Part shown: piece by piece, positions 39,349 to 52,500 of the stretch | How the letters are laid out: each line of letters opens with the position of its first letter | How positions within the stretch are numbered: position 1 is the first letter of the stretch | Source of the DNA: Skeletonema tropicum | Taxonomy: Eukaryota; Bacillariophyta; Thalassiosirophyceae; Thalassiosirales; Thalassiosiraceae | Direction: 5' to 3' | NCBI GenBank assembly: GCA_037178625.1 | Contig: JAWZXG010000041.1 | Span: 1-64,000, forward strand | Length of the DNA stretch: 64,000 nt | Position numbers and translations under genes: made by a program | The notes under the pieces: generated by a model | Told to the model about the DNA's origin: nothing | The model's input: only the letters and a program-made list of their open reading frames with translations | The model's database searches: none

Positions 39349-42300
39349 TAGTAACAGATCAAAAGGGAGTGGAACACTTCCAACTACGCCGTACAAAGTC
39401 GCGAAAGTCATGTCAGCACAGTAGGACACTGTTGCAAACCTGGAGGGCAAACATAGATATCCAGCTACTGGTTTATAGGTCACATCCAGACAAACCCGAT
39501 GTCAGCGAGATTGAGAACGTTTGCAAATATGTCGTAGCATACGCCAGCAAGAAGAACCACACGTCCAAGAAGGAGAAAGAAGCAGTGCAGAACATTGTGC
39601 AAAGGTAAGTGTGCTCTGAAGATGAAAGTTGTCTCTCACACTGAATTCAGTGCAGTTGTGTATTCCGCCATCTTCTTTGGTAAAACTGTGCGGTGCACAA
39701 TTTTGCAAATTGAAACAAAATCTTACGCTGGGTAACCTCACTGTATTCCGCCATCGACTTTGGTAAAACTGTGCAGTGCACAATTTTGCAAATTGAAACA
39801 ATCGAACACTGTTAACCCCACTGCTAACACAACCTACCGCCACTATTAATTCTCACCTCCCAGCAAAAGCTCCGAGGATATAAGTGGTGTCCAAACATTG
39901 GTGAAAATGTCACTGAACTGGATGACAAGCAAAAGGCTCATCAGCATACAAGAGGCGGTGCACGAGATTGATAGGCTGAGTTTAACACTCTGTTCAGATG
40001 TGATCACTTACGTGTCGGTTCAGAATTGTCTGAAGCTACGAAAATCATCCGACCCTAAGCCAAACGACTTGGTCTATAGCTATGCAAGCAGGGAGGAAAA
40101 GTACAGCAAACTGACCTTGGATCAGTACTTTTACAAGGAGTGGTGTAGGAAAAAGTTCATGATAGACCCTGACAGCAATAGACGCATGAACAGGATACTC
40201 ATCGCCAAAGGACTCAATTGCAGACCACGTTACCCGGTGGACTACGATTATGCAAGAGGAATGTTGTTACTTCACAAGCCATGGAGCTTCGACAAACCAC
40301 TTAATTTACGCGACAGACAGAGAACAATCAATACATTCAAGTTGATGCTGCAGAAAAGACAGGTCCCTACAAGTGTTTGGACCGAATACCAGAGAGCTGT
40401 TAGATACGCGCAAGAAAAAAGGATCGAATGTGTGGCAAGAAAAGGGACAATTCAAGCAGATGTCAACATTGACGAGCTCGACGATGACGAGGTAGATCAA
40501 CACCTGAATCATTTGCACTCGACCCAACTCTCTGATAGGAAAGTGGATGAGTTACTTTTGGGGGGCAAGAAAATCGACGTAGGATTGAATCACGATTGGT
40601 CGAAGAGCTCGTTTGATGGAGAAAGAGACGTAACAATACCAGGGGAGGAGTACACAGTCAAACTCAGAGAGCAACGTGCCAGAGCCATGATGGACGATCA
40701 TTCAGGCGCAACAATACCCACGAAATCTGACGGATCAAGTTACAACATCGAGGAACTGTCCGAGGAACAGGCGATGATCGTACTCGCCACTGTCGATACT
40801 GTGGTGAAATTCCTTGATAATGACGAGGATTACAAGCCGCTACGAGCAACAATTACAGGAATGGGTGGGTGCGGGAAATCGCTGGTAATTAACACCATCA
40901 TTTCCATCATCAGGAAGCTGACCGATTCGAACAAGACAGTCCAGGTTGCTGCTCCTTCAGGCAGCGCAGCGTACAACGTCAAAGGGTGCACGCTGCACTC
41001 ACTTCTGGGAATTAACGTACAGGTACCTTACAAATCATTGGACGCAAAAAGAAGAGAAGAAATGTGCAATAAACTGAAAGAGCTGCTCGTACTGATGGTC
41101 GATGAAAGAAGCATGTTGGGCTCACACGTAACATTCGGTGCAGAGGAGCATGTGAGAGATTGCGCATTTAATGGGCACAATAAACGGGAGAGGTGGGGCG
41201 GTGTCCCGGTTGTGTTGTTCTTCGGTGACGACTACCAGCTGCCACCGTCCAACAAGGGGGGAGCAATAAACGGCTACCACGAATACCACAACAACGATAG
41301 GCCAAAAACAATGACAGGAAAGAGTAAAAACAATCAAATATGCGATTACGAGGGTAGCAAAATCTTGACTGAGATGATGACGGATGTGGTCTTCATGTTG
41401 ACGAAGAATTTTAGAGCAAAAGACAAGGAGGATAGCGATCTCATGAACAGGATGAGAGTGGGGAACCAGACTGATGAGGATGCAAAGCGCCTGATCAAAC
41501 TACACATAGACGAACTCGGAAAATATCATCCAAAACTGAGGGAAGAGGTAGAAAATGACCCAAAGACGTTGTGGGTATACGCGAAACGGGACGATATGTC
41601 CCAGAAAAATGTAGACATGCTGATCAAAACACACGAACGACTGAAAGTACCAATAGCTAGGCTCAGGTGTCAATTCAGCAGCAGGATGGCGGGCAATAAC
41701 ACAGCATACCAGTCGCACTTTTACGGCAGGAGGCTATTCTACACCTTTGATGTGTGCGTAGGTGCACATGTTTGCTTGGAGTCAGCCAACATCGATCCCA
41801 ACTCAGGATTGTACGTCTCAGCTATTGGGGTAGTTGTCGAGATCGTTTACGATAAGGATCGCTCCGTTGGACCAAACGGTAAAGGTGAGGTTAGCCTACC
41901 GAAGTACATTGTTGTGGATTTCCCTACATACAAACCACCACCAGGCGAGGACCCATGGGACAAGAACAACCCAACGGTGAGTAAAAGTTGACACACGAAA
42001 GACACAAGACAATTGCCACTCTCTGCGAAAACACTACTAACTCATTTCATACTGATACAAATGCATCCTACCCCAACTTATTGCGCACAGCACGTGCCAA
42101 TCCCACCCTACGAGCAGATTTGCAACAGAGGATGCTGCACCGCATTATTCATGCCATTGCAAATTGCCTACGCCATCACCATCCACCGCTGTCAAGGACT
42201 CGAAGCTGGATTCGACAAAGGAGACCGCTGGAACCGCATGATAATAGATCCAGCAGATGAGTTGTGGGAGATTAGCAAGTTTCTTGGAACAATGTACGTG

Positions 42301-42702
42301 GCTACCAGCAGAGGCAAAACACTTGGCTCCAAAGATCAAGCATACCCGTCGGACAGTGCCATATACTGGACCGGAAGCAACATTTCAACGAACCGATTAA
42401 AAAATTGCAAGAGAAAGCAAAATGGCCAGTTCTGCGAATCGTACAAGAAGCGAGCAAATTGGGTGAAATACTTGGAGGGGAAGGCAGAAGAGTCGAAGAC
42501 AAGGTATAGCAAGAGAAAGTTGGAAGAAATCACAGAAACATCGTACGCAGCAGCAATCAAGGGCAATTTCATCAAAGACAGGACAGACCTGACAACCAGG
42601 ATTACCAACATCATAACCAACCCGAACAAGAAGTGGAAAGAAGCGAAGAAGGATCATGAAATCCCAAGTGATTACTTCGCAGGATCTTCATCTGGTGATT
42701 AG
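39176..42702 (+). pseudogene. Truncated Rep-helicase of H2 (HUH nuclease lost)
   Basis: Identical in layout to H1 from 19012 onward: remnant of exon 2 (to 39604), exon 3 (39864-41976) and exon 4 (42091-42702), with both introns kept. It retains the Cys/His cluster, the YVVAY tyrosines and the whole PIF1 helicase, but everything before, including His-x-His, is replaced by the MBD exon. The two parts are in different frames at the junction. H2 therefore cannot make a working Rep and would depend on H1-type protein. Confidence 0.85.
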
Positions 42703-43221
42703 TAAAATTGATCACTGCACAGTTTTACAAAACAGACACTTTCTCAACACAAAGAATACAACAACTCAATTAAGCGTCTGCATCTGGTGATCAGTAAAAC
42801 ATCTGCAAGCGCACGATTCGATATATCAAGCACAGTTTTACAAAAAGACATTTTCTCGTGACGAAGAAAGACAAAAACTAAATCGACTAACGCCCGTGTA
42901 AAACCTGTATTTCTTTCTCGTACAGACCGATTTAGATGCTCAAAAAGCGCATCTAGTACAGTCAATTTCTCGCTTTCAACAGGTACTTCTTGCTTTCTAC
43001 ATAGGAACACATACAGATCCTACACCGGTAGTCTCTACCGAGGACTCTACGTGTCCCTAAAGTAAACCTTCTCACTAAAAAACACATGTACTGATTCCTA
43101 CCTATAACTCTGTAGAATAATGGGGGTGAAAAATAATGAATTTTCCCACCTGTAATAGAAGGGCACCTGCGGCCCCCTATTACGCTGCTCTGCACTCCAT
43201 GAACGGGGGCCCCGAGGGCCG
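42703..43221 (+). other. H2 3' non-coding region and terminal hairpin
   Basis: Matches 22539-23057 of H1 except for single differences such as G/A at 43023. Ends with the same hairpin and GAGGGCCG. Confidence 0.7.
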
Positions 43222-43381
43222 ATCATATGCGTTGAGTTGCACTTTGCTAAATTGTCAAGTGCAAATCAAAGCTCTCACAATAAAATAATATTGTCTCTGT
43301 TACTACGAAGTCAACGCTACACAGAGCATTCGGGACGCCGGATACTCTTCATTGTCTGCGTCAATATCTTCCTATACTTAC
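43222..43381 (+). repeat. Probable remainder of copia C 3' LTR
   Basis: Directly follows H2 and would continue the LTR begun at 30947. It has CAATAAAATAATATTG, a possible polyadenylation signal, and a plausible CA end near 43381 (CCTATACTTACA). The second LTR of C is missing, so the end is a guess. Confidence 0.4.
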
Positions 43382-45456
43382 AGCGTTGCACCTTTCACAC
43401 TCATCATCCCTCGTCGCACCCAAAAAAATCACCTAAGACAATGGCAGCCGCTCCACTCCCCCCCCCCCACTACTGCTTCTGCACACTACATGAACAATTA
43501 AAGCGCAGAAAAACAGCACCAATATAACAGCAGCACCATTTCCGACGTGATTCTCGAAGGATTTGAATAATAATATTGCATGGATTGACTTCTGCAGTAA
43601 TATTCTGTAGAGTTATTTTGTGCGAATCAAATGCTTCTTTATCCGCCAATGTCATGGGTCGTCCTCGGCGAGTAGCCGGAGTATTTTAACAGTTGGTGGC
43701 TTATATTGAAGCTAATAAATAGCGCAAGCGATTTGTAGAGGAATTACTGGGCTAGCGGCGTCGTCTATGGAGTGGCGGAGCGTCGAATCATGTGTATGGA
43801 AATAATACATCTGGAGCGCAGCGATTTGTGTGATAGTAAATAGTAACACTCCAAGGGAGTAGAAGTTCATAATGGCGGCACTAATATATTAGCAATAACG
43901 GTAACTGAATAATAATCAAAGGAATTTAGTAATAATAATAATTCTATGGAGTAACTCAATAAATAATAAATGCACCAGATATGTCATGATTTAATTACAT
44001 GTTATGTTGTGGGGGGGATATCTATGTATATTATTAGTAGCAAAGATTATATTGGGCGGGGTGGTATTTATTATCATGAGGATTACAGGGATGGTGCCGC
44101 TTTTGTTCGGATTTGATGGGGGAGGGGGATTGCGAGCATGGTTTGGGCAAGGGGATTGCAAGCAACAACATGTATGAGCGAGCGAGGCTCCTTATATAAT
44201 ATGGAAAATAATATTGTAGTTACAGGAACGATATTTGGCGGATATTAGCGCGATGATGTGGCGCAGATACCACCTGAATTTTATACAACGATATCATTAA
44301 TTTGATGTGCTATGGCAAGTTGTGTCGAATGGTATTTGAGCGGCGCCATGGTGAGTTGTGTCGAGAGAAGGATGTAGGTTGGTGTGGTCTGAGGTAGGAG
44401 AACCAGATTGGTCAAATTTGGTAAAAGAGCTAATACAGTGGAATAAAGCTAGTAGTAGCCTTTGGAATTATGAGTAGTCACGATTGGCAATATGAGTAGT
44501 CCCGTTGGCAAGATGAGTCATTTGTAGCTCAAAATGCCAAAAAAAAGCAATTTGTTTAGGATTAATTCAAGTGAATTAATATGTATTTATTATTGGACAT
44601 GTAAATATTATTGCCTTGTGTGGCTTTAAATATCCGAGTGTGTAGCGTAGTTATGAGGATAATAATAAATAGGGGGGCGTTAATTATTATTAGGAAGGCG
44701 TGGTTACTGTCAATATGGGTGTTATTAAACATGGGGGGTAATAGAAGAGGAGGTGGTATGGGAGTGAGCGACGGAGCGAGAGATTTGACGTGTGAGCAGT
44801 CGCTGCTCTATTGATATTATGGAAATTAATACAATAGCTGCAGTGATGAAACTTGACGGATAGCTGCGCCATGACATAGCGCTTATGTCATTTATAAATT
44901 TATGCTACCGTACGGACGGGTTTGTTTGTTATGGCATCTTGTGTCTCTCTAGTGGAAGCGTCGGCCATGTCGATAGTTCGAGTTGAGGAGGAGATGAATG
45001 ATCTGAGGGTGATTCTTTGGTAGAGGTGCTCATACTGTGCAATCAAGCTGGCAGTAGCACTTTCAAATAAACTACAGTCACGTTTCAAATAGCCATGGTC
45101 GTGTTTCACATAAGCCACATTTTCTGACGGTTATATGAAAAAATTATCACTTTGTTTAGGCCACAACAACACATAGGCATAGTGTGGTATGTGAGTGGTA
45201 AGTTCTTTTGATGCTCCTCCATTATTTCTTTTGTTCTGTGTCTCAAGTTGAGTATTATCTGCTCAAAGCCTGAGAAATCTATATGCGTACATCGACGTTG
45301 ACTTGCGGTACGAGGATCACTGATCTGAACGACGGGTGGCTCGGCGGAAGTGAAAGATGAAGGACGTATGAAGATTCTGGAACGTTGAGTTCAAATACCA
45401 AATTAAGCTGGATGTTGGAGCTATCTGCTCATCTATCCTACCCGACTATCGAAGTA
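43382..45456. other. AT-rich spacer with decayed repeats, no supported gene
   Basis: I see no convincing ORF. There is a nine-C run near 43456 and many ATTATT-type runs. A diverged direct duplication is present: about 44310-44560 resembles about 44930-45165 (both contain GGCA..TTGTGTC, GCTAGTAGTAGC/GCTGGCAGTAGC and TTTGTTTAGG). The second copy has a 72-aa minus-strand ORF (45118-44900). The right end probably holds the other part of the element F LTR, split by element G. Confidence 0.4.
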
Positions 45457-46598
45457 CCCCTGAAGTGGGATTATTCTGATTTTGCAGTTTATGCTGATTT
45501 GTCAGGGTTTGTAGTGACAAATCAGAATGAACTCGTTTGTAAAAAGAATTGAATTTTGATGTCTGAAGTTAATTCTGAAATCAGAACTAACCTTAATTGA
45601 GGTGAATTTATTTTGATGGTTAAAGGTTAATTCTGATTGACAATTTTTAATTCTGATCAACCGGTATTGGTTCAGTCTAGAATTGTGTCACACCAGATTT
45701 AAATGTCTTACCTCTCAGAACGTCCGCTGAAATAGGTTCTGAGCTCAAATTTTCCAGGTGCTCATCATGCAAACACTCCCATTAGGCGATCCCCACTTAT
45801 GTCATTTTTACACATTCTCATTTTTTACACATTCTCATCCTTCACTCGCACATAAGTACTTGGGCACCGCACCAGCCAAAGTCTACACCTCTTGATTGCA
45901 ATAGATTGCAATGTCATGAAGCTCATGCACTACGATGATGTACTGATCATGCTGATGCTACATGAGTTTTGGCAAGCACACAACCACCCCCATTAATACA
46001 AATACTACACCACACTGTAGTCATACCATCAGACAGGCAATAAATTTGAGGGGCCGCAACAGAATTGGTGGGTAATTATTATGGTATTAATAATTATTAT
46101 TATGGTATTAATAAAAATAAAAAGCGAGAGAGGAAATAATAGTGGGGCGGCAGCAGAGGAACTATTATTATTGATTTTACCAATTATGTAATAGTATTTT
46201 TCACCTCATCTCACCATTTTTTTTCTGCTGTCCTTTTCATCAGACGGGCTACTGCCGTGATTATTAATACTTTGATAATACAAGAGAAGCATCATAATAG
46301 CTAGCATCGACGTTGGGGGGGATTAAATTTTGCTGACATAGTGAGTTGGGAGTCCTCGACAACTAACGTGATTGTGTCTGATTAGAAACCGAATGTTTTC
46401 ACAAAGAGGCCGAGGTCAGAATTGAGGGACTTTGCCGCACTGATCATTATTTCATCCCCCCCCTCTGACGTGCGCGATAACACAACCTGGGAGTCCTGGC
46501 GGTGTACCCCCCCCTCCTCACTGTGTTGTGCCGTTCATGTTGGAAGACTGAACTGCTAGCAATTGTGACTGTCTCTCTGTAAAATCTAGAATTATATC
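45457..46598. repeat. Left TIR, subterminal ATTCTGAT repeats and 5' leader of element G
   Basis: At least seven copies of (A)TTCTGAT or its complement ATCAGAA occur between 45470 and 45665, some as back-to-back inverted pairs (TTCTGAAATCAGAA). The rest up to 46598 is AT-rich leader with ATTATTATT runs and no ORF. Such subterminal repeats bind transposase subunits in CACTA elements. Confidence 0.65.
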
Positions 46599-49500
46599 AT
46601 GAGTTCAACCAAGGAAGGATCAGCAGCAGCATCCCTACAAGAGGCCATAAAGGAAGCATTGAGGCCATACTTGGCTCCACTTACACAGGAGGAGAGGAGC
46701 AAAGTGAAATCGTACGAACTGGACGAATCGTTGTATCCATTCAAAAAGATTGACAAGGATAAGAAACTTCAAACTGTTTATCAAATCGAGAAATTTGCTG
46801 TACCATGCAAACAGTCTGGCACACCATTTTTAAAGTCAAGCTATGGATGCTCCTTCAGTGATTATTATCGAGTTGTGTCAGAGGTGTTTCTTTCAGACCC
46901 CTCCCTTCATTTTCTATACAAGCATATATTGCACCAGATTGATGAAAAGCTGCGAGAAGGTATTTGGTTTTGTAATAATGTCTGTACAGCTCACCTGACA
47001 GACCGTGGCAACACACAATTCAGTGAAAATGGTTTGGGATTTGCTGCAGCTAATGAAAATGACAACACCTACAATGCTTTTTTTGGGAAGGGCACAACCT
47101 CACTTCTAGAATTGAAGCGGATCTTATTCCCATTTCATTTTGGTGGAGATCACTTTGTTGGTGCAATTGTATACCCTTCTGACAACAGAATAGCTACTTT
47201 TGACCATTATGGACCTGATAGGATATCTAACAAGAGGGTATTCAAACTTTTGAGCAGCATGCTAAACCATGCTCTAAGGCGGGAGGGGCGGTTGGAAAAC
47301 CACCCAGGATGGATTCATGAGTCACTTACTGTGCCAGAACAGATGGACTCAATCAGTTGTGGAATATTTCAAGTTATCAATGGTATCATTCTCACCCTTT
47401 CTGATGATCTTGCCACTGCAAAACATTTATTGGTTGACCAACATCAAATTATCAAATATATCCGCCCCAAATTGGCTGCCAACATCCTGAATCTATTTCG
47501 CTTGACAATGACACCTGATGATTTGAAAAGGCACTTCAACCAGATAAACAAATCACGAGGGGGCAAACTGTCTAAGAATCCATCAGCAAAGCAGGGCCAA
47601 CAGAAAGCAAACCCAAAGCAACAGACATCCCTTAAGAAACAACCAGCAGCAAACAACAAGACAGCAAACAACCAGCCACCAACAAAAATGAGGGGGAAGG
47701 GGATGTCATCCTTACTACAAGATGCTCTGGCTTCAGATCTCTTCCAATTCCCCACCATTGCTGAAAATGACTTCCTATCCAAGCTATTGAAAACTGAGAA
47801 AGCGTTAGTATTCCCTACTCTACATAGAGGAACTCCTAATGAAGTCATTGCCAAATGTTTTAATCATCATGATAGGCGGAATAAATCAAAAGTTCAACAG
47901 CAAGTACAAAAATTCCAAACTCAGTTTGGGGAGTATCTTCTGCACTTCAACAGACTCTGTATTCAGGTGCTATGCTTGCAGGATATGGCTAACAGTGGAT
48001 TTTGGTCGGAACTGTCATTTGCAGGAGGTGAGGCCTTTCTTCCTGTCTTTGCACAGTACATTTGTGACACTTTAACCCACATGAAGAGGGCTTGCTTGAT
48101 TCTTGACAATGGTCGTCCCATTGTAGAAAATGATAAGAGGAAGATTTGTCACTGTATAGAGTGGATACTAGATGAAAATCGCTGTAGAGAGGAATTTAGG
48201 CACAGCTACAGTCACATTTCCATCCCAGTGTTGATTAAAGAGCCACCAGATGGCAAATGGTGGCTCACTATGTATGGGTGGTCAACTCAAATGTATGATA
48301 CAATTTGCACCATTCGAGGTATACTTGAAACTATGGAGAAGAACTTGCCCTCAAACATGATGGCTCAAACAGACAGCAATTGTTTGGTTGTCAAATTCAA
48401 ATTGGCTGGAGTAACAAAAACTCTGTCACGTCCTATAGATGGTTTTGGTCGAAATGATGATGAGTACACTTCATCCAATTGCAGTCTGCCATTGGTGTTA
48501 CAACACCAGTCTTATAGATTTCATCAGTTCAAGATTTTGCTTGATTCATGCAGGACAACTAAAACAGCAGTTCCTGACATCCTGTTTCAGGAACTGCAGA
48601 CTCTATTCAAAGTGGTGGAACATCATGACCAGAAGAAGAAGAGTAGAACAATTAATCTTACTGAAAGTGATGATGAGGATGGTGTGGTGGATTACAATAA
48701 GGATTACTCATTTCTGGCAGATGACTTGGACGAAGGAAACAGTGAGGAGGTAGCAGAGAAGAAGAAAGATGACTTGAAGAATCCCCCATCAGGAATGGGG
48801 GAAAAGGAAGCTGCTTGCAACAGTGACTCTACCTCCAAGAAGAAGAAGAAGAAGGAGGAGTCCAATGTGGGGAATGCGGGGAAAGATGATGCATTGGTGG
48901 AGCAGTTTTGGCTTGATGAAATCTGTGAGACAAATGGGAAGGAAATTGATAAAAAGGCAGGCCCAAAGATGACGGCCACTCCCACTCTGTTGGGAGGGGA
49001 GAAGGTGGAAAAGCGCCTGAGTGATGGCAATGGCAGCAATGAAGATAAGGCATCACCAAGCAATGGCAGCAATGAAGATAAGGCATCACCAATGAAAGGG
49101 GGTATTAACCATGAGAATGTGATGGCTCCACCTATGGCTCTGTCAGGAGGGGAGAAGGCAGAAAAGCGCCAGAGTGATGGCAATGGCAGCAATGAAGGAG
49201 ATGAGGCATCACCAGGATGGGAGGATGCCAAGAAGAAGAAGGAGGAGGAGGAGGAATCTAAGGCAGTTCTGAAAGAAGGCAATAATGACTCTTTATCCAT
49301 GAAAAAGGAGAATGAGTCATCTTCAAAGGAGAAGGGGGAGTCTAAGGACCTGAAAGTAGGGAAGGCAATGGAAAGCAAGGCCAGCCCGAAAATGACCAGT
49401 GGCTCAAAAAAGCGGCAGAATGAAGGTGAGTCATCACCAATGAAAAAGCGCAACCTTGTGATGGCTTGGGGGGCATTGGGTTCTGGTCATATCAAGTGCC

Positions 49501-52500
49501 AATTTTTGGAGAAGAAGAAAGGAATAAATGCTAAAGGAAAGCATGGTTCAACAAGCAACAGAGGAGCCAAGCGCAAATCTGATTCTGCTTCTGTCAAAGA
49601 TAAAGATATCAGTTTTACAAGGAGTGGCAAAAAAGTTCTTATCGAGATGAAACCAACTGTGATCCAAGCAGAAACAAAGCCTTCTGCACTAGATGATATG
49701 ATTGAGACGGGATACTTCCAAGGTGAAGCATCAAAGGAGAGCAAGCAACAAAAAATCATAGCCCTACCAAAGAGAGATCACAATGAATCAGATGAGATAT
49801 GTGTATACTCCAATATTGAAAATCCCTGCAACCTGTTGAAAAAGGTGGTCAATAAGTCTGCAATACTCCGAGATGACTCTTCCATTTTCAAAAACATATA
49901 TTTCTATGATGCAAATGAATTCAACATTCCTGATGGGGACAACATTGAAGTTGTTCATCACATCAATAAAAACAAATCAACAGCAAAGGTCATGGTTCGT
50001 GTGACATTCCCAATGCATGAGGAGCATGATTTGATCCGTACTCTTCAGAGTCAGTTAGAGCCTAACCAGTACAGAGCTATGTTGAACATGACAAAGGGGA
50101 ATAGAGAAGATGATCTGGTGTTGATTGCATTTGTGACCATGTATGATAATCATCAATCTTTGAACCATGCAAAGACTGTGGAACAGTTGATTTTCCACTC
50201 CTTTATTCTTATGACCAAGCCAACTAGCATAGGCGATGATGTGATGAAGATTAACTATGCATGGACCTCTGATGCATATGGTGGTGCCACCCTTGATAGA
50301 TTGATGCAGATTGGTTGCGTCGTATTTTGGAAAGGACCAAGGCCATTAACTGTTGATGCACCCAAAGATGGTAAATATTTGATTTCAACTCCGCTCAAAT
50401 GGAAAATGTGCAGGGAGACTGTTTTTGACATAATGGTAAGATTGTATGGATATCGAGACAGTCCCAACCCCAATGCTAAATACCTTAGCATTGCCAAGAG
50501 CAAAACCAATGAAATGGCCACAGATATGATTGGTTACATCAGGAGGCTTCTTAAACAAGAGGGGGCGGCACCATTAGCAGGTACAGTGAAGATTCCACTG
50601 GCAGCATTCACTCATTATCTAAGTCAGAGAGGGCAATACATCACAGAGTTAGGTGCTCAATTATTTCAATATACTGATATATTGGCTAAACGTTGCAGTG
50701 ATGACAATTGGGCATTTGTTCTTCACTGCAACTGCTGCAATAGTGCAATGAATTCATGGCTTGATTATTATGATCTCATTAGTTTGGGAACTCGCATAAT
50801 CATGGTTCATATGTTTGATAATGGAGTTTGTGATGGTGACTTTCTGAAGCAGTGCAATATGGATGAAAATTGGGCACCGTTGGGGAAGGTGAAAATGGAA
50901 AAGCCAGACAGTCTTCAGATTCTTCCTTGCCAACCAACAGATTATTGGAAACCAGCTATGAAGAGGATGGAACTATTTGATGCAGGGAAGGTGGACAATG
51001 GATATTATACAAATGAACTTCAAAAAAGGCATACCAATGCAATAGCTCTGTCATCTGCATTGTTACCAACAGATGTTAGTGGTGAGAATGTTTCTAGTTA
51101 CCCTCTTGTGTCTGCACTGTCCAACCTCATCAGAGGGCAATTGTTTGGCCAAGAAACGTCTCAAAACAAAATCTTGGATGGAAGCAGTAATATCCAAATC
51201 ATTGACAAGATGATGGCCATCAAAAATTCCCGCCCAGTTCAAGTTCAACTCACTGACATTCATGTTGATCCAATCTCATCCTTGGAACCAGACCCATCAT
51301 GGCAAAATGTCAAGGAACAAGTTGGGTTAGAACAAGTTGGGAGTGGTACTCAAGACATTGCAAGATATAATGGTGAGTTACCTGTAGAATTAGGCACCCT
51401 TGAAACTGACAACCCAACAGTGTCAGCATATGAGATCAGAGATGGTCGAGGTGATGGGGTGCTGCACATGCTCAGTTATTACTACGCAAAGTCTATTATT
51501 TGCATTGACAAGGGGTCAAGTTGTAAGGGTGTTGAGGAAAAACTCACGAACTCCAAAATCAAGCTTCCACCTGAACTTAAGAAGTTTATGGCCAAATTCA
51601 CACCCACAAGCACATTTTTGGTTGTTTTAACAGATTGTGCACAAAAAAGCAACCCAGCCAGAGCGAAGTCAACACCATTAGGTGCACTTACAGACCCATT
51701 GATACACAAGTTGACCTGGTACATCCCATCTCATTTCTTCCTGACAATGTTCCCTAAGAATGTGATTGATGATTTGTATGCAGGAAGGATCCACCATATT
51801 TTTATCAACAAAGAAACACGTGACAAATTTCAAAATCCAGTCCTGCAGTCATTGAAACATGAGATCAGACAGATTAAATTGCATTCTCAGTACCCCAACT
51901 GTATTTATGAAGTTCTCTTGGCTGGTGGGATGAAGAACAAGAGGATCTACATCAATGCGAAAGATAAGGAGGATTACATGAAGAACATTTCTGAGCCATG
52001 GTTGTCAGAGAAGTTGTCCTCACTTTGCAATGTTTCTGGTTCATTTGGTGTTACTATAGGAGCAGGGAGGAAAGCAGGTACCAAGACAGCTGCTTGCCGT
52101 AGTGAGAATCCCACCAACTTTTGGTGTGATCCTCGCAACAAAAATAATCATTGTGTTGCTGGAGGTATTGCAAACTGGCTTTTTGCTGCTGGGTGTCATT
52201 CAGAAGCATCTGCAATGAGGACATGGGCAGAGTCAAAGAATGTGTTCACAAGTGATGAAGGAGAAAGTGTGAAGGAAGCTTTTTTGTACATGGAGCAGCA
52301 CTTGCCCATTCAGATTGCAAAGATCAACTTTTTCAAAAATTCACTCACATTGGAGGACACTGTGTCACTATTCAGATCGTTTCCAGCCCCATGCAATCTT
52401 CTATTTTCGTGTTTGTCATCTCATCAGACACATTCACTTGTGGTGTCTGAGAAGATTGTGTATGATTTGCAAGACAACTGTCCATATGAGCTTACTTTGT

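Larger units (their letters stand above)
31060..43221 (+). mobile_element. Helitron H2, 12.2 kb, chimeric and Rep-defective
   Basis: The 5' end GCTATAAACAGGGGCGCGCAG and inner repeat GGGCCCTCGGGGCC (31131-31144) match H1; the 3' end GAGGGCCG at 43221 is identical. From 39176 to the end it is nearly identical to H1 (constant offset 20164). Between 31.3 and 39.17 kb it is unrelated to H1 apart from the accessory domain. It carries three unrecognised genes and an MBD-type gene, but lacks the HUH nuclease. It is inserted in the 3' LTR of copia C. Confidence 0.85.
13689..43381 (+). mobile_element. Ty1/copia retrotransposon C, 5'-truncated and split in four
   Basis: Pieces 13689-15171, 23058-23758, 29804-31059 and 43222 to about 43381 rejoin into one collinear copia element: integrase, RT, RNase H, purine tract, 3' LTR. 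H1, copia B and H2 are the interruptions. The RT frame is continuous across the B site (GAGCAAAG|CAAG) and the frame is preserved across the H1 site. The gag, protease and first part of integrase are missing, lost at the junction with element D. Confidence 0.85.

Noticed and set aside
48704..49453. 249-aa minus-strand ORF
   Set aside because: Antisense of the Lys/Glu/Ser low-complexity spacer of the 2051-aa protein; the Ser/Phe-rich product is a composition artefact.
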